Made by a program: the position numbers and the translations under genes
Notes under the pieces: model-generated
What the model was told of the DNA's origin: nothing
The model's input: the letters and a program-made list of their open reading frames with translations, nothing else
The model's database searches: none
Shown: in pieces, positions 21,006 to 31,489 of the stretch
How the letters are laid out: the number at the start of each line of letters is the position of its first letter
Position numbering within the stretch: position 1 is the first letter of the stretch
Assembly (NCBI GenBank): GCA_905221615.1
Contig: CAJNDT010006135.1
Span: 294,001-358,000 of the forward strand
Direction of reading: 5' to 3'
DNA from: Symbiodinium sp. CCMP2592
Taxonomy: Eukaryota > Sar > Dinophyceae > Suessiales > Symbiodiniaceae
Length of the DNA: 64,000 bases

Positions 21006-21131
21006 TACTTGAAAGCTCATGGGACGTAGTGCGTAAGGTTATAATGTAGGTTGTAATTAGGATAATCCCACTTAGGGGACTTTTCACCCTAATTTTCACC
21101 CTACTTACGAAGTCCCCTGATCCCTTAAGTA
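21006..21131. mobile_element. MITE family B copy
   Basis: ACTTGAAAGCTCATGGGACG and TCCCCTGATCCCTTAAGT. The GTAAGT motif has decayed to GTGCGT here. Confidence 0.65.
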
Positions 21132-21455
21132 TCGCGCCCATGCCTTGAAGTCTTATCCTGGTTTGGGTCCAGGGCTATGGGTTCGTGATGTGAGGTTTTG
21201 GGCGTGGGGTTTGGGGCCTGGGGCCTTGGAGTATTCTGCTCTTCTACGTGGAACATCGGCACACTTCGAAAGTGTTTACTTCCCTAAACCTTATAAACCT
21301 AAAAACCCTAAAACCCTTAACCCTAAAACCCTAAAACCCTAAACCCTAAAACCTAAAGCCCTAAAACACTAAACCGATCGGTTACAACCAAACCAGCCCT
21401 ACTTCGGCCGAAACGGATGCAAAGCCCATTTGGCAAGCTTCGTGATGCTCCAAGA

Positions 21456-21564
21456 CCCAGAGGGTCCAAGTAGCCAAATTGTAGGGTTTCAGGTCCCAAA
21501 ACCCATACTCTGAATGGTTTTTGGACTTTGAAACCCTACTATTTGGGTACTTGGACCCTTAGGG
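21456..21564. mobile_element. MITE family G copy
   Basis: CCCAGAGGGTCCAAGTAGCC and GGGTACTTGGACCCTTAGGG pair. The core contains TGAATGGTTTTTGG. Confidence 0.7.
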
Positions 21565-21580
21565 AGAAGGACTACTGCAG

Positions 21581-21730
21581 AGGCCTAAATAATTGCCCCT
21601 ACATTATATTGATGCAAAAAGCCCCCAAGGAGTCAGTGACAGTACAGTATCCTATACTGTTTCGGGGTTCCTTACTATAATATTACATAATGTAATATGC
21701 CCAAAACCCTATTCTGATTATTAAGGCTCC
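21581..21730. mobile_element. MITE family S copy
   Basis: AGGCCTAAATAATTGCCCCT at the left and CCTATTCTGATTATTAAGGC at the right, with palindromes TACAGTATCCTATACTG and ATATTACATAATGTAATAT inside. Confidence 0.5.
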
Positions 21731-21741
21731 CATAGTACCGC

Positions 21742-24349
21742 CTGCAAACACACAAGCCACAAATGACAATGGCTGTCCTGGAGCGGGCTAAGGTTGAGGG
21801 ATTCAGGGCTTCAAACATCCTGTCAGTTACTACAGGGCCGCAGTGAGAACTGGACTCGGGATTCTGAGCAAACTACACCGGATTTTGAGTTACAGTACAT
21901 TGCACAGTACTTGTACTGTAAAGGGACAGTATACTGCATTATTCCGACTCCTGTATAACCTTCTGTAAAAGGGTCGGCAGGCACCTGCTGGTAGATGTAC
22001 CGCTTGGCGGCATCGAAGGCAGCCGGCTTGTTGCGTGCCCCGGGGTGATGGAGGTTCTTTTGGTTCACCTTGGGCTTGGGGTCTGGGAAGCAATATTAGT
22101 AGCGAGTATGGAAGTTGGAATGTAATGTCCCTCAAAAGGTTCCTTAGCACCCATATGGGGTATACCTATGCAACGCATAGTGGTACTTCCTTCCTTTGAA
22201 ACCCATTCTTCTGCTAGACAAGGTACTTAGAACCCTTGGGTGTATATTATAGGCTTGAATGCAGTGCTTCTGTTAATGGCATATATCCTGCATTACCTGA
22301 AGGACTCTAAACTATGGGAATTATGGTATATTCCTTATCATGGGTAATGCAGGATTTAGATCATCAACCCTAAACCCTAAACCCCCTATAGATCCCTTAA
22401 AGGAGCCCCTTAAAGGTACCCCCTGTAGATCCCTTTAAAGGAACCCCAGGATTCAGATCATCAACCGTTCGGCTTGGGGGCTCTCGGTCTGACCAACAAG
22501 TGCTGCAACAAGAACATGGGTAGTTGTCAGAATTATGGGCCCCTTTTTGGGTACCCTAAATATTAGATGCCGTATTATATTAAGGACCCAAAGAGGACCA
22601 CAATTTTGACAACCGCCCACATAGCTGAACCCCTGAATGAGCTCGCTGAAGAGAAAGCCGTCGGCGTACAGCGTATCCCATGTCACCTGTCATGTTTCCT
22701 CTGCACAAATTCAAGCTGTGGCTGGACAGGTGCAGAGCGTCCACCGTCCACATGGGCAAGACTTTAAGACAGAGGCGACATTTTTTTACCTGTAGCTTGG
22801 CTGGCCTCTTTGTGGTGAGCATTGACGCTGCAGACAGTTCCTTCCGGCTTCATACCTAAAAACTCCGGAACAAAAACCACTGAACAACAGTGAGCGGCAC
22901 AGAGTTCAATGCACCGCCACCGGACAAGCACTTTGTAGCATTGTGCGACAGTGAGCGCAAAAGTGCACCTCTGGAGCTACGCCTTGTAGCACTGCGCAAA
23001 GCACATACCCGGCATGTGGCATACCATGCCCATCAGGACCAGGAAATCTGTGATTATTGCTTGACTACTCGACCACCGTGGCCGTGTCGAACGATGCCCC
23101 GCAGACTGCAACTGCCACACTCACCTGTGCTCCGTGAGGGTCTTCGTGGTCAGCCGGTGCAACGCTTAACTGCATCTTGAACATCGCTTGCTCACCACTG
23201 GCACTCTCTGAGAAGGTGGTAACGTTATCGTAGCATTCATGGACATGTTCAACCTCGCGACGTATGGCATCAATAACTTTGTCAGGAACATCTCTGTCTT
23301 TGAGTATGTTCCGAAGCGTCATGCCCAAGATGGACCGGTCACAATTGAAGGAAGCAGTCACCTTGATTTTGGCAAGCTCCATCCTTTCTCCAGGCTTGCT
23401 TTTCGGACAGCTACGAGTTGATGCTGCCCGGCGGGCGATCTGGAAGAGCGCCTTTTTGATTCCCATTCCTGGATGGTGGAGCAAAAGGGATGCGCAAGTA
23501 CATATGCCTGCGGTGCCAAGCTTGAGCAGCATTTCGGCAGCTAGTTCAGCTTTCGTCTTCCCTCACCCATGTTACATAGCTGAAGTGTTAAGGGGCATCT
23601 TGCTCCCTTTCATCGCATGGTTAAGAAAGTTGCCTGCAGCAGTGCTTGGTCATCGCTTAAGCCACAAGCGGCGAGAACCCAGTTTCGCACGCACATAGCG
23701 GCCTTAATTATTAGATGTAGTAGGGACTAGACGAAGCTACTATCGCGAAGTCATGAATCATCCCGAACGCCACATCCACTCAACAGGCCAGCGACACCTG
23801 CAAGATCTCACTGCCGTCGTCGGAGTCGAGGTGTGGTGGGCCAGAAAATAACCAAAAGACACCGAGAAATCGAAACCACGGCTTGAACAAATACGACAAG
23901 TGCCGCCTGAAACACAACTGTAACTAGGGCGCCAGAAGAAGCAGGCTGATGGATGTTGCAGACTTGCTGCACAGCCCTTAACAACAAACATCCAACAGTA
24001 TCAAGCTCGACCTGCTTTCGGCTTGTCGGGAAAGTTATATGCCTTCTAACGCATCCCAGTTATCCGCGGCATCCAAGGCTCTGGCCACAAAGCAGGTTAC
24101 ACTCGCAACTGTCATTGTCCGTTGAGCACCCTATTGGAAGCATGTTGCGCAAGAAAATCTCACCGCTGACGGTTCCAGCACATGTAATCTTGACACCAGA
24201 TGATTGACTCGGCTGGGGGGTGGAAATCTTCCAGAAACAACGCCGTCTAGGTCAATGTTACAGGTTCCTGAGAGATCTCTACAAGAGGTTCCATGTGCGT
24301 TACCATTCTGGAACCGGGTTCTAAAGATTGTCCGTATTTGCGCTTGCAT
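21742..24349 (-). CDS. Multi-exon gene, protein unrecognised
   Basis: Best gene model in the window. Exons: A 24349-24164 (from an ATG; VNHLVSRLHVLEPSA); B 24130-24043 (FVARALDAADNWDALE; GC donor); one exon unresolved; D 23726-23634 (NWVLAACGLSDDQALLQ; GC donor); E 23556-23125, 144 codons (SILGMTLRNILKDRDVPDKV, IRREVEHVHECYDN), donor CAG-GTGAGT; F 23064-22932 (VHFCAHCRTML, a C-x-x-C pair); G 22855-22790; H 22082-21960 (PAAFDAAKRYIYQQVPADPF); I 21787-21742. A to B and D through I keep one reading phase across every join. Introns hold family A and E MITEs (G-H). A further exon near 21437 fits the phase. Ends are open; no family recognised, possibly soluble and helical. Confidence 0.6.
22270..22368. 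mobile_element. MITE family A copy, intronic
   Basis: Left arm eroded (CTGTTAATGGCATATATCCT); right arm AGGATTTAGATCATCAACC. It lies in the intron between exons G and H of the 21.7-24.3 kb gene. Confidence 0.65.
22447..22467. mobile_element. MITE family A right-arm fragment
   Basis: Only AGGATTCAGATCATCAACCG remains, about 80 bp from the full copy at 22270. Confidence 0.5.
22518..22619. mobile_element. MITE family E copy, intronic
   Basis: GGGTAGTTGTCAGAATTATG and ACAATTTTGACAACCGCCC pair. Same intron as 22270. Confidence 0.75.
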
Positions 24350-24450
24350 AAAGACCCTCCTTGTAATGGAGTCTCTGTGAAAGCTTAGCTGAAACGCTAA
24401 ACGCTTGAAGCCCTAACCCCCTAAATCCCCAAAGCCCTAGACCCCTACAC

Positions 24451-24560
24451 CTACTTGTCGGGTATCATGGGGAACTTAAGGTTAACTTTTTTGGGTATCA
24501 TAGGGATTATATAGGGACTCTACTACCCAAAAAAGGTCAAAGGTTACCTACTCTACTGCT
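24451..24560. mobile_element. MITE family M copy
   Basis: CTACTTGTCGGGTATCATGG then GGTTAACTTTTTTGGGTA, pairing with TACCCAAAAAAGGTCAAAGG. Confidence 0.55.
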
Positions 24561-24692
24561 AAGTAAACTAATCTCCTTTACGACCGGGCGGCAAATAGCG
24601 CTTGAAGCCAGGGAAAGGCATAGGCCAAGACTTCCATGGTTTCTTCTTCTCGCTCGACCATCATACCTTGAGGATCGGGGCCTATGCCTGTT

Positions 24693-24803
24693 AATGTAGG
24701 AACCTGTTTTTTAGAAACCTTGGGCCTTTATTAGGGCTCCTTGTATGAATCCTACTATTTTGGGGTTATAGGCCCAGGGTTTCTTAATAGGCTCCTGCAT
24801 TAC
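24693..24803. mobile_element. MITE family L copy
   Basis: TAATGTAGGAACCTGTTTTT and CTTAATAGGCTCCTGCATTA pair; GGCCCAGGGTTTCTTAA near the right end. Confidence 0.5.
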
Positions 24804-25355
24804 ACACCCGAAGAAGCAGCAACCTTAACTGTACTCAGCACCTCTATGCCGCTATATAGGACCAACAAGTTGACTAAATTTCTGCGATACCGGCCCTCAA
24901 GATAAGTATGCGTGAACAGGTTGCAGTTCCCTGGCATTACGCTGATTCAGCACTATCGCGAAGCAATCTTCGTTTGGTTGGCATTAGGGCCACAGTCATT
25001 GTCAATTGTAGGCCGAAGGGTCCAAAGTACCTTTATCAATTATCGTAGAATGTAGGGTTTCTATAGTAGGGATTACTATTATGAGTTGGGGAAGTAACCC
25101 CCCCATAGCAGCACCTAGGACCCTTTGGGTAGGTAGGTTGGGGGATGTCCGGCTGAACAAATCAATGTCAGGAAATACTTCTGACTGCTACCCACACCTT
25201 CGGGAGGGTCCAAAAAGAAGATCCCTCAATGGGGGTTCCGATAAAGCACCCTTACTAGTATAGGGCCCCAAATTAGGGGATCTACTTTCTAGATCCTCCC
25301 GGGGGGGGTCTGGGCAATTGCATATTCTGACATCATGTTCTGTTAGCGGTGGAAC
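24804..25355. other. No supported gene
   Basis: A palindrome-like block at about 25195-25300 (GGGAGGGTCCAAAAAG to AGATCCTCCC) may be another MITE; I saw no second copy. Confidence 0.3.
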
Positions 25356-25404
25356 CTAGGTTGAGTGCTCTGGAATGAGGCCCTGAGGGACGCAGCCGAA
25401 GCCC
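25356..25404 (-). CDS. Candidate micro-exon
   Basis: A strong acceptor (GCTTGGCTTCATTGCAG) and donor (GTTCCAC) bound 49 bp. The best frame reads GFGCVPQGLIPEHST; two other frames are open. The family D MITE at 25426 lies just upstream of the acceptor. Confidence 0.35.
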
Positions 25405-25425
25405 CTGCAATGAAGCCAAGCCAAA

Positions 25426-25537
25426 CCCTAAGGGTCCATGTACTCATATAGTATAGACATTGGCCTTAAAGTACTCCCTATATATGTAGGTACATTGGGC
25501 CCAAGGTATATGCTATATGAGTACATGGACCCTTAGG
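25426..25537. mobile_element. MITE family D copy
   Basis: CCCTAAGGGTCCATGTACTC to ATATGAGTACATGGACCC plus TTAGG; nearly perfect arms. Confidence 0.85.
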
Positions 25538-25732
25538 AAAATAAGCTAGAGTATGCCCGAAGGACAGAACCCTACCTGGACCCCCCAAGTGCCATTTAGT
25601 GAAGCCCTCATGGTCCTTTATAGTGAGTATGTAAGGTATAATAGAGGGTACTTTGGGGGGTCTAGGTAAACCCTTAGACTAAGAACTCATCCCGAAATCC
25701 TGCACCCCCGTCCTGAGGCTCCAACGCTATAT

Positions 25733-25818
25733 GGGTGGTTGTCAAGATTAGGGTCTTTTTTTGGGTCACTGTTATAATACGGCACCCACTATTGAACCCT
25801 AAACCCTAAACCACCCAT
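25733..25818. mobile_element. MITE family E, right arm replaced
   Basis: The left arm GGGTGGTTGTCAAGATTAGG and core TACGGCACCCACT are intact. The right arm is replaced by CCCTAAACCCTAAACC before a terminal CCACCCAT. Confidence 0.6.
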
Positions 25819-25974
25819 ATTGTGCAGAATTGGGGCCGAAGGGGTCTAAACGGCCTTAACCCTCGAATCCGGTAAAACTGATGGCACAAGCCCTCAGCCC
25901 TAAAAGCTCATTGCTCTGCACGGGATCTAAGGGTTCCTTTAAAGGGATCTATAAGGGGTACTTTCAAGGGATCT

Positions 25975-26051
25975 ATAGACTCATATATTAGGGCTTTTTG
26001 GGCCCAAAGACCATACTATGAAAGGCTTTTGGGCAATTTTGATCCCTAGGG
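25975..26051. mobile_element. MITE family K copy
   Basis: GACTCATATATTAGGGC, CCCAAAGACCATACTATG and CAATTTTGATCCCTAGGG, inverse orientation relative to 14611. Confidence 0.55.
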
Positions 26052-26174
26052 TTAAATCCCTCAACCGCTAAACCCTACACCCAGCAAACGCTGCTGCCTC
26101 GAGACCTACCGTGCAGAAAGAGAGTCGACGCTTCGCCACCTCCACAAAACACAGCAGGACCCCTCTTTATTTCA

Positions 26175-26276
26175 GAGTTTCCGAAAACTAGGGGACCCTA
26201 CTGTAGTCCCCTAAATAGTAGGATCCTTTTTATAATGACCCCGAAATATGGTACCAATAATCTTCAGAAGCTCCCA
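26175..26276. mobile_element. MITE family F copy
   Basis: GAGTTTCCGAAAACTAGGGG and a right arm ending CTTCAGAAGCTCCC. Confidence 0.6.
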
Positions 26277-26614
26277 TGTTCCAAGTCATGGGAATTCAGG
26301 GTATCGGGCCCTGGGCTTGATATGTCGCGGTTATTTTTGTCTCATAAGTCATAAGAGCAAGCTCTTGGAGTAGATCATACCATTTCTTATCTATTCCGAC
26401 CGTCATATTTCTGCTTTGGGGTTGAGGCCGCTGGATCAGCTCCCTCGTTTCCCAGTTGTTGTTTGGGCGGGCTCTCCTGAATCCCAAAGCCCCTAAACCC
26501 AAAGCACCTAAACCTCTAAGTCCGCCTAAACCCTAAGCCCCTACACCCTAACCCCGAAACCCGAACCCCTCCAACCCAAGCCCTAAAGCCCTAAACCCCT
26601 AAGGTACCTATAGA

Positions 26615-26722
26615 CCACCTCCAGCCGCCCCTCGGGATCCAGCAAACGAAGGAGTCGTTGTTGCGGTCCTTGCATGGCGCGTGTGCATGCTCAATGTCTT
26701 CCGTGCCATCAGGCTCCAAGCA
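26615..26722 (-). CDS. Candidate exon, frame ambiguous
   Basis: Two minus-strand frames are open and protein-like. One reads LEPDGTEDIEHAHAPCKDRN then NDSFVCWIPRG. The other is Ser/Thr-rich (ARKTLSMHTRHARTATTTPS). The acceptor would be near GCTTGGAG. No family recognised. Confidence 0.3.
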
Positions 26723-26914
26723 ATGTAATAAAGTGGCTTTCATCATTATTACATTGAGGTTTTTAAGAGTTTCGGGGTCAGGGGAAGGGAACTATCTGTC
26801 ATGAGGGAGGTTGTAATCGGGACCCTAATGTTAGGACCGTTAATTAAAAACATGTGTGAATTTATCAGATGTCTTCACTATAAAAGCCGAGTTTGGGGCT
26901 GCTCAGAGGGGCAC

Positions 26915-26976
26915 CTTGGGTCTTGCAGTAGAGTCGTTCCCGACCGTGCAAAGCCTCTCGGCCTTTCGGGTCTGTT
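26915..26976 (-). CDS. Candidate exon, unknown protein
   Basis: Acceptor (AAAATTGCGAG) and donor (GTGCCC) bound two bases plus 20 codons, QTRKAERLCTVGNDSTARPK. A family C MITE lies upstream at 26988. Confidence 0.35.
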
Positions 26977-26987
26977 CTCGCAATTTT

Positions 26988-27084
26988 AGTAGGTAAGTAG
27001 ACTTATAAGTACCCTCAAAGGGAGCCCAATTGGGGTTATGGTACTTATAAGTCCCTAAAATAGCCGGTTACTAAGTCCCCCGAG
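26988..27084. mobile_element. MITE family C copy, outer arms lost
   Basis: AGTAGGTAAGTAGACTTATA through GGTTACTAAGTCCCCCGA. The central GGGGTTATGGTACTTATAAG is shared with 51668. Confidence 0.6.
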
Positions 27085-27438
27085 CAAGCTGCTAGCCAGG
27101 AGCTTTTTCCGCCAGTGTCGCACCCTGAACCTCAAAACTGCAACGGCTCTTCATCATATTGAAAAAAAACACCCCAAGCCCCCCAGAAAAGACCCTGAAC
27201 AGTTGCATCCCTCTGGAAGACATCACGTTTGCAAAAGCAAAGACAGAGCAAATTATTTACCCTTTCCAAAACCAAAATCCGGAACCCCGAACCCCAACAC
27301 CCTACTCCCTTGTCTCTCTTCTGAGTTGTCCTTTAAGCCCTTTGAACATTATCTACAATTATGGTTCTCTACAACATAATAGAGGAAATTAACAAAGATC
27401 CCAAAGGACAACCCAGTCTTTGAAAAAGCAAACTTCAG

Positions 27439-27510
27439 AGAAAGCTGCCCCCCAGAGAGCGGAAGTGCGGCTCCAGCGGATGAGCGCCCAAGGCAGGAAG
27501 AGCTACAGAG
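27439..27510 (+). CDS. Candidate exon, basic helical segment
   Basis: Acceptor (AGCAAACTTCAG) and donor (GTCCTTCGG) bound two bases, 23 codons and one base: APQRAEVRLQRMSAQGRKSY. The minus strand is also open, so the strand is moderately uncertain. The family E MITE at 27533 would be in the following intron. Confidence 0.35.
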
Positions 27511-27532
27511 GTCCTTCGGGACTGCGACATGT

Positions 27533-27633
27533 GGGTGGTTGTCAAAATTAGGGTCCCTTTTTGGGCACCCAAAATACTAGGTGCCGTATTATAATGGGGA
27601 CCCAAAAGGGGACCCTAATTTTGACAACCACCC
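27533..27633. mobile_element. MITE family E copy
   Basis: Near-perfect arms GGGTGGTTGTCAAAATTAGG and CCTAATTTTGACAACCACCC, with outer ATGTG/CATGT extending the palindrome. Confidence 0.85.
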
Positions 27634-27724
27634 ATGTGGTTTCGGGCGTGTAGGGCTTAGAACAGGACTTAAGGCTTTAAGGGCCCAGGCCGAGGGCTCG
27701 GAGTCTCAGTTGAGGGTCTGGCAA

Positions 27725-27780
27725 TAGGGTTTAGGGTTTGGGGGTTTAGGGGTTTAGGGTTTAGGGTTTAGGGTTCAGCA
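27725..27780. repeat. Telomere-like tract (TTTAGGG)
   Basis: Seven TTTAGGG-type units in one orientation. Confidence 0.75.
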
Positions 27781-28490
27781 GCTCTGACTTTGAACATTTC
27801 ATGTCAGGCTATTTCTAGTCAAGCTATCTTCTAGAAGAAACCCCACCCGCCCACAGAATCCCATTACATTAGATTTAAGAGTTTTATTTCTTTTGGCTTG
27901 AATCTTTAAAAGATCACTTACATACAACTATTACAGATCGTAACTTTCCACTCCTTCGATCAAGCAAGTGCTGTTTCTTTACAGTCGTTCTTGCAACACG
28001 CTTCACTTTAAGAGTTAATGCTGCCGACCAGCTTTGTAAGAGAGCTAGTTAAGAAACGCAACATCGCCCTAACCCGCCGAAGCTGCGGTCACGCCATCGC
28101 TTTACGATAGCAACCATAGCTGTCAAATGTCATGACTTGCATCTCCTCAACTATCGATCCACAACAAAGCAAGGCCCACCGGATGTTCATTCTTGAGAGT
28201 ACACTGAACTCTAAAACCTGGTTTTGTCGATGGATAAGAAGCCGTTCAAACTAGTTGAAGTTGCGCCAACGACATCGCTTTACGATAGCAACCACAGCTA
28301 TTGTACTTCATGTCTTTCAGTGTTTGACATCGAACTGTGTCCACTGCAATGCATTCACTTGCCACAGCGACAGCATTGCTTCGAACAGTTGAAGCTGCGG
28401 TCACGCCATCGCTTGACGATAGCAAGCTCAGCTGTCAAGTTTCTTTGCGATGACCTTCCAGCTCAAACCCTTCATCAAGAAGGCTGCCTT
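27781..28490. repeat. AT-rich leader with repeats flanking the tandem arrays
   Basis: No supported gene. The motif GCTGCGGTCACGCCATCG occurs near 28083, 28393 and, beyond the array, 30217, with a diverged version near 28258. Longer shared blocks (TCATGTCTTTCAGTGTTT, ACTGTGTCCACTGC) show the flanks of the 52-bp array are copies of one another. Confidence 0.6.
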
Positions 28491-30100
28491 GAGACGGATG
28501 ACCCATAGTCTTCCAAAGGCAAAAATCCCAGGACAGTTATCTGAGACGGATGACCCATAGTCTTCCCCAGGCAAAAATCCCAGGACAGTTATCTGAGACG
28601 GATGACCCATAGTCTTCCCAAGGCAAAAATCCCAGGACAGTTATCTGAGACGGATGACCCATAGTCTTCCCAAGGCAAAAATCCCAGGACAGTTATCTGA
28701 GACGGATGACCCATAGTCTTCCCAAGGCAAAAATCCCAGGACAGTTATCTGAGACGGATGACCCATAGTCTTCCCAAGGCAAAAATCCCAGGACAGTTAT
28801 CTGAGACGGATGACCCATGGTCTTCCCAAGGCAAAAATCCCAGGACAGTTATCTGAGACGGATGACCCATAGTCTTCCCAAGGCAAAAATCCCAGGACAG
28901 TTATCTGAGACGGATGACCCATGGTCTTCCCAAGGCAAAAATCCCAGGACAGTTATCTGAGACGGATGACCCATGGTCTTCCCAAGGCAAAAATCCCAGG
29001 ACAGTTATCTGAGACGGATGACCCATAGTCTTCCCAAGGCAAAAATCCCAGGACAGTTATCTGAGACGGATGACCCATAGTCTTCCCAAGGCAAAAATCC
29101 CAGGACAGTTATCTGAGACGGATGACCCATAGTCTTCCCAAGGCAAAATCCCAGGACGGTTATCTGAGACGGATGACCCATAGTCTTCCCAAGGCAAAAA
29201 TCCCAGGACAGTTATCTGAGACGGATGACCCATGGTCTTCCCAAGGCAAAAATGCCAGGACAGTTATCTGAGACGGATGACCCATAATCTTCCCAAGGCA
29301 ACAATCCCAGGACAGATATCTGAGACGGATGACCCATAGTCTTCCCAAGGCAAAATCCCAGGACAGTTATCTGAGACGGATGACCCATAGTCTTCCCAAG
29401 GCAAAAATCCCAGGACAGTTATCTGAGACGGATGACCCATAGTCTTCCCAAGGCAAAAATCCCAGGACAGTTATCTGAGACGGATGACCCATAGTCTTCC
29501 CAAGGCAAAAATCCCAGGACAGTTATCTGAATGACCCATATCCCAGGACAGTTATCTGAGACGGATGACCCATAGTCTTCCCAAGCAAAAATCCCAGGAC
29601 AGTTATCTGAGACGGATGACCCATCCCAAGGCAAAAATCCCAGGACAGTTATCTGAGACGGATGACCCATGGGCAAAAATCCCAGGACAGTTATCTGAGA
29701 CGGATGACCCATAGTCTTCCCAAGGCAAAAATCCCAGGACAGTTATCTGAGACGGATGACCCATAGTCTTCCCAAGGCAAAAATCCCAGGACAGTTATCT
29801 GAGACGGATGACCCATAGTCTTCCCAAGGCAAAAATCCCAGGACAGTTATCTGAGACGGATGACCCATAGTCTTCCCAAGGCAAAAATCCCAGGACAGTT
29901 ATCTGAGACGGATGACCCATAGTCTTCCCAAGGCAAAAATCCCAGGACAGTTATCTGAGACGGATGACCCATAGTCTTCCCCAAAAATCTGTTATCTTGA
30001 CCCATAGGCAAAAATCCCAGGACAGTTATCTGAGACGGATGACCCATAGTCTTCCCAAGGCAAAAATGTCAGGACAGTTATCTGAGACGGATGACCCACA
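28491..30100. repeat. 52-bp tandem repeat array, about 31 copies
   Basis: The unit starts GAGACGGATGACCCATAGTC and continues TTCCCAAGGCAAAAATCC to GGACAGTTATCT. Most copies are identical or differ by one base (ATAGT/ATGGT). Several short deletions cluster at 29530-29700 and 29980-30010. 52 is not a multiple of three, and stops interrupt the periodic minus-strand frames. There are no spacers, so it is not CRISPR. Confidence 0.97.
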
Positions 30101-30284
30101 GTGTCATGACTTAAATCTCCTCACCTAGAACAGCTATCGAATTCGATTTCATGTCTTTCAATGTTTCCACATCGGACTGTGTCCACTGCCTGACAACATT
30201 GCCTCCAACAGTTGAAGCTGCGGTCACGCCATCGTTTTACGATAGCAACCGTCGACCAACGTTCCAGCCTCAACCCCAGGCTAC

Positions 30285-30971
30285 CCTAGGCCCTAACCCC
30301 TAATGCCCACATCGGCCCAAGCCCAAACCCTAGGCCTAGGCCCTAAACCCTAGTGCCCAAACCCTAGTGCCCAAACCCTAGGCCCTAAACCCTAGTGCCC
30401 AAAGTCTACGCCCTAAACCCGAGGGCCCAAACCCTAGGCCCTAAACCCTAGTGCCCAAACCCTAGGCCCTAAACCCTAGTGCCCAAACCCTAGCCCTAAA
30501 CCCTAGGGCCCAAACCCTAGGCCCTAAACCCTAGTGCGAAACCCTAGGCCCTAAACCCTAGTGCCCAAACCCCAGGCCCTAAACCCTAGTGCCCAAACCC
30601 TAGCCCTAAACCCTAGAGCCCAAACCCTACGCCCTAAACCCTAGTGGCCAAACCCTAGGCCCTAAACCCTAGTGCCCAAACCCTAGGCTCTAAACCCTAG
30701 CCTAAACCCTAGTGCCTAAACCCTCGGCCCTAAACCCTAGTGCCCAAACCCTGGCCCTAGTGCCCAAACCCTAGCCCTAAACCCTAGGCCCTAGGCCCTA
30801 AACCCTAGTGCCAAACCCTAGGCCCTAAACCCTAGTGCCCAAACCCTAGGCCCTAAACCGTGCCCAAACCCTAGCCCTAAACCCTAGGGCCCAAACCCTA
30901 GGCCCTAAACCCTAGTGCCCAAACCCTAGGCCCTAAACCCTAGGGCCCAAACCCTAGGCCCTAAACCCTAG
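30285..30971. repeat. About 28-bp telomere-derived minisatellite
   Basis: Alternating CCCTAAACCCTAGTGCCC and AAACCCTAGG give a period near 28 bp, with about 25 variable copies. Each unit holds two or three CCCTAAA/AAACCCT heptamers with GTGCC and GG insertions. Confidence 0.95.
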
Positions 30972-30977
30972 GGGGAT

Positions 30978-31312
30978 GACCAAGAGCCACGAGTTATGAC
31001 CAAGAGCCACGAGTTATGACCAAGAGCCACGAGTTATGACCAAGAGCCACGAGTTATGACCAAGAGCCACGAGTTATGACCAAGAGCCACGAGTTATGAC
31101 CAAGAGCCACGAGTTATGACCAAGAGCCACGAGTTATGACCAAGAGCCACGAGTTATGACCAAGAGCCACGAGTTATGACCAAGAGCCACGAGTTATGAC
31201 CAAGAGCCACGAGTTATGACCAAGAGCCACGAGTTATGACCAAGAGCCACGAGTTATGACCAAGAGCCACGAGTTATGACCAAGAGCCACGAGTTATGAC
31301 CAAGAGCCACGA
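30978..31312. repeat. 20-bp tandem repeat array, 17 copies
   Basis: The unit is GACCAAGAGCCACGAGTTAT. The copies are identical except that the last is cut short. It abuts the telomere-derived array on the left and a TTTAGGG tract (31335-31400) on the right. Confidence 0.98.
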
Positions 31313-31334
31313 AGACTATAAGGTTTAAATTACT

Positions 31335-31400
31335 ATAGGTAGAGAGGTTTAGGGTTTAGGGGTTTAGGGTTTAAGGTTTAGGGTTTAGGGTTTAGGGGGC
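31335..31400. repeat. Telomere-like tract (TTTAGGG)
   Basis: About eight units in the orientation opposite to the CCCTAAA units at 30285-30971. Confidence 0.75.
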
Positions 31401-31489
31401 AAGTTTGAGGGTTTGAGGACCCTCTTCGGATACCCACGGTTTGGGGTTTAGGGTTTTTGGGTTCAGGGCTTAGGGTATTTCAGGGAAAC

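Noticed and set aside
22890..23180. Plus-strand 96-codon gene
   Set aside because: It reads well, but the minus strand has exons F and E with matching phases and good splice sites over the same bases.
28428..30047. Repetitive minus-strand proteins over the 52-bp array
   Set aside because: 52 is not a multiple of three; the frames are broken by stops and follow the repeat passively.
28491..30100. CRISPR array
   Set aside because: Units are direct 52-bp tandem copies without unique spacers, and the DNA is eukaryotic.
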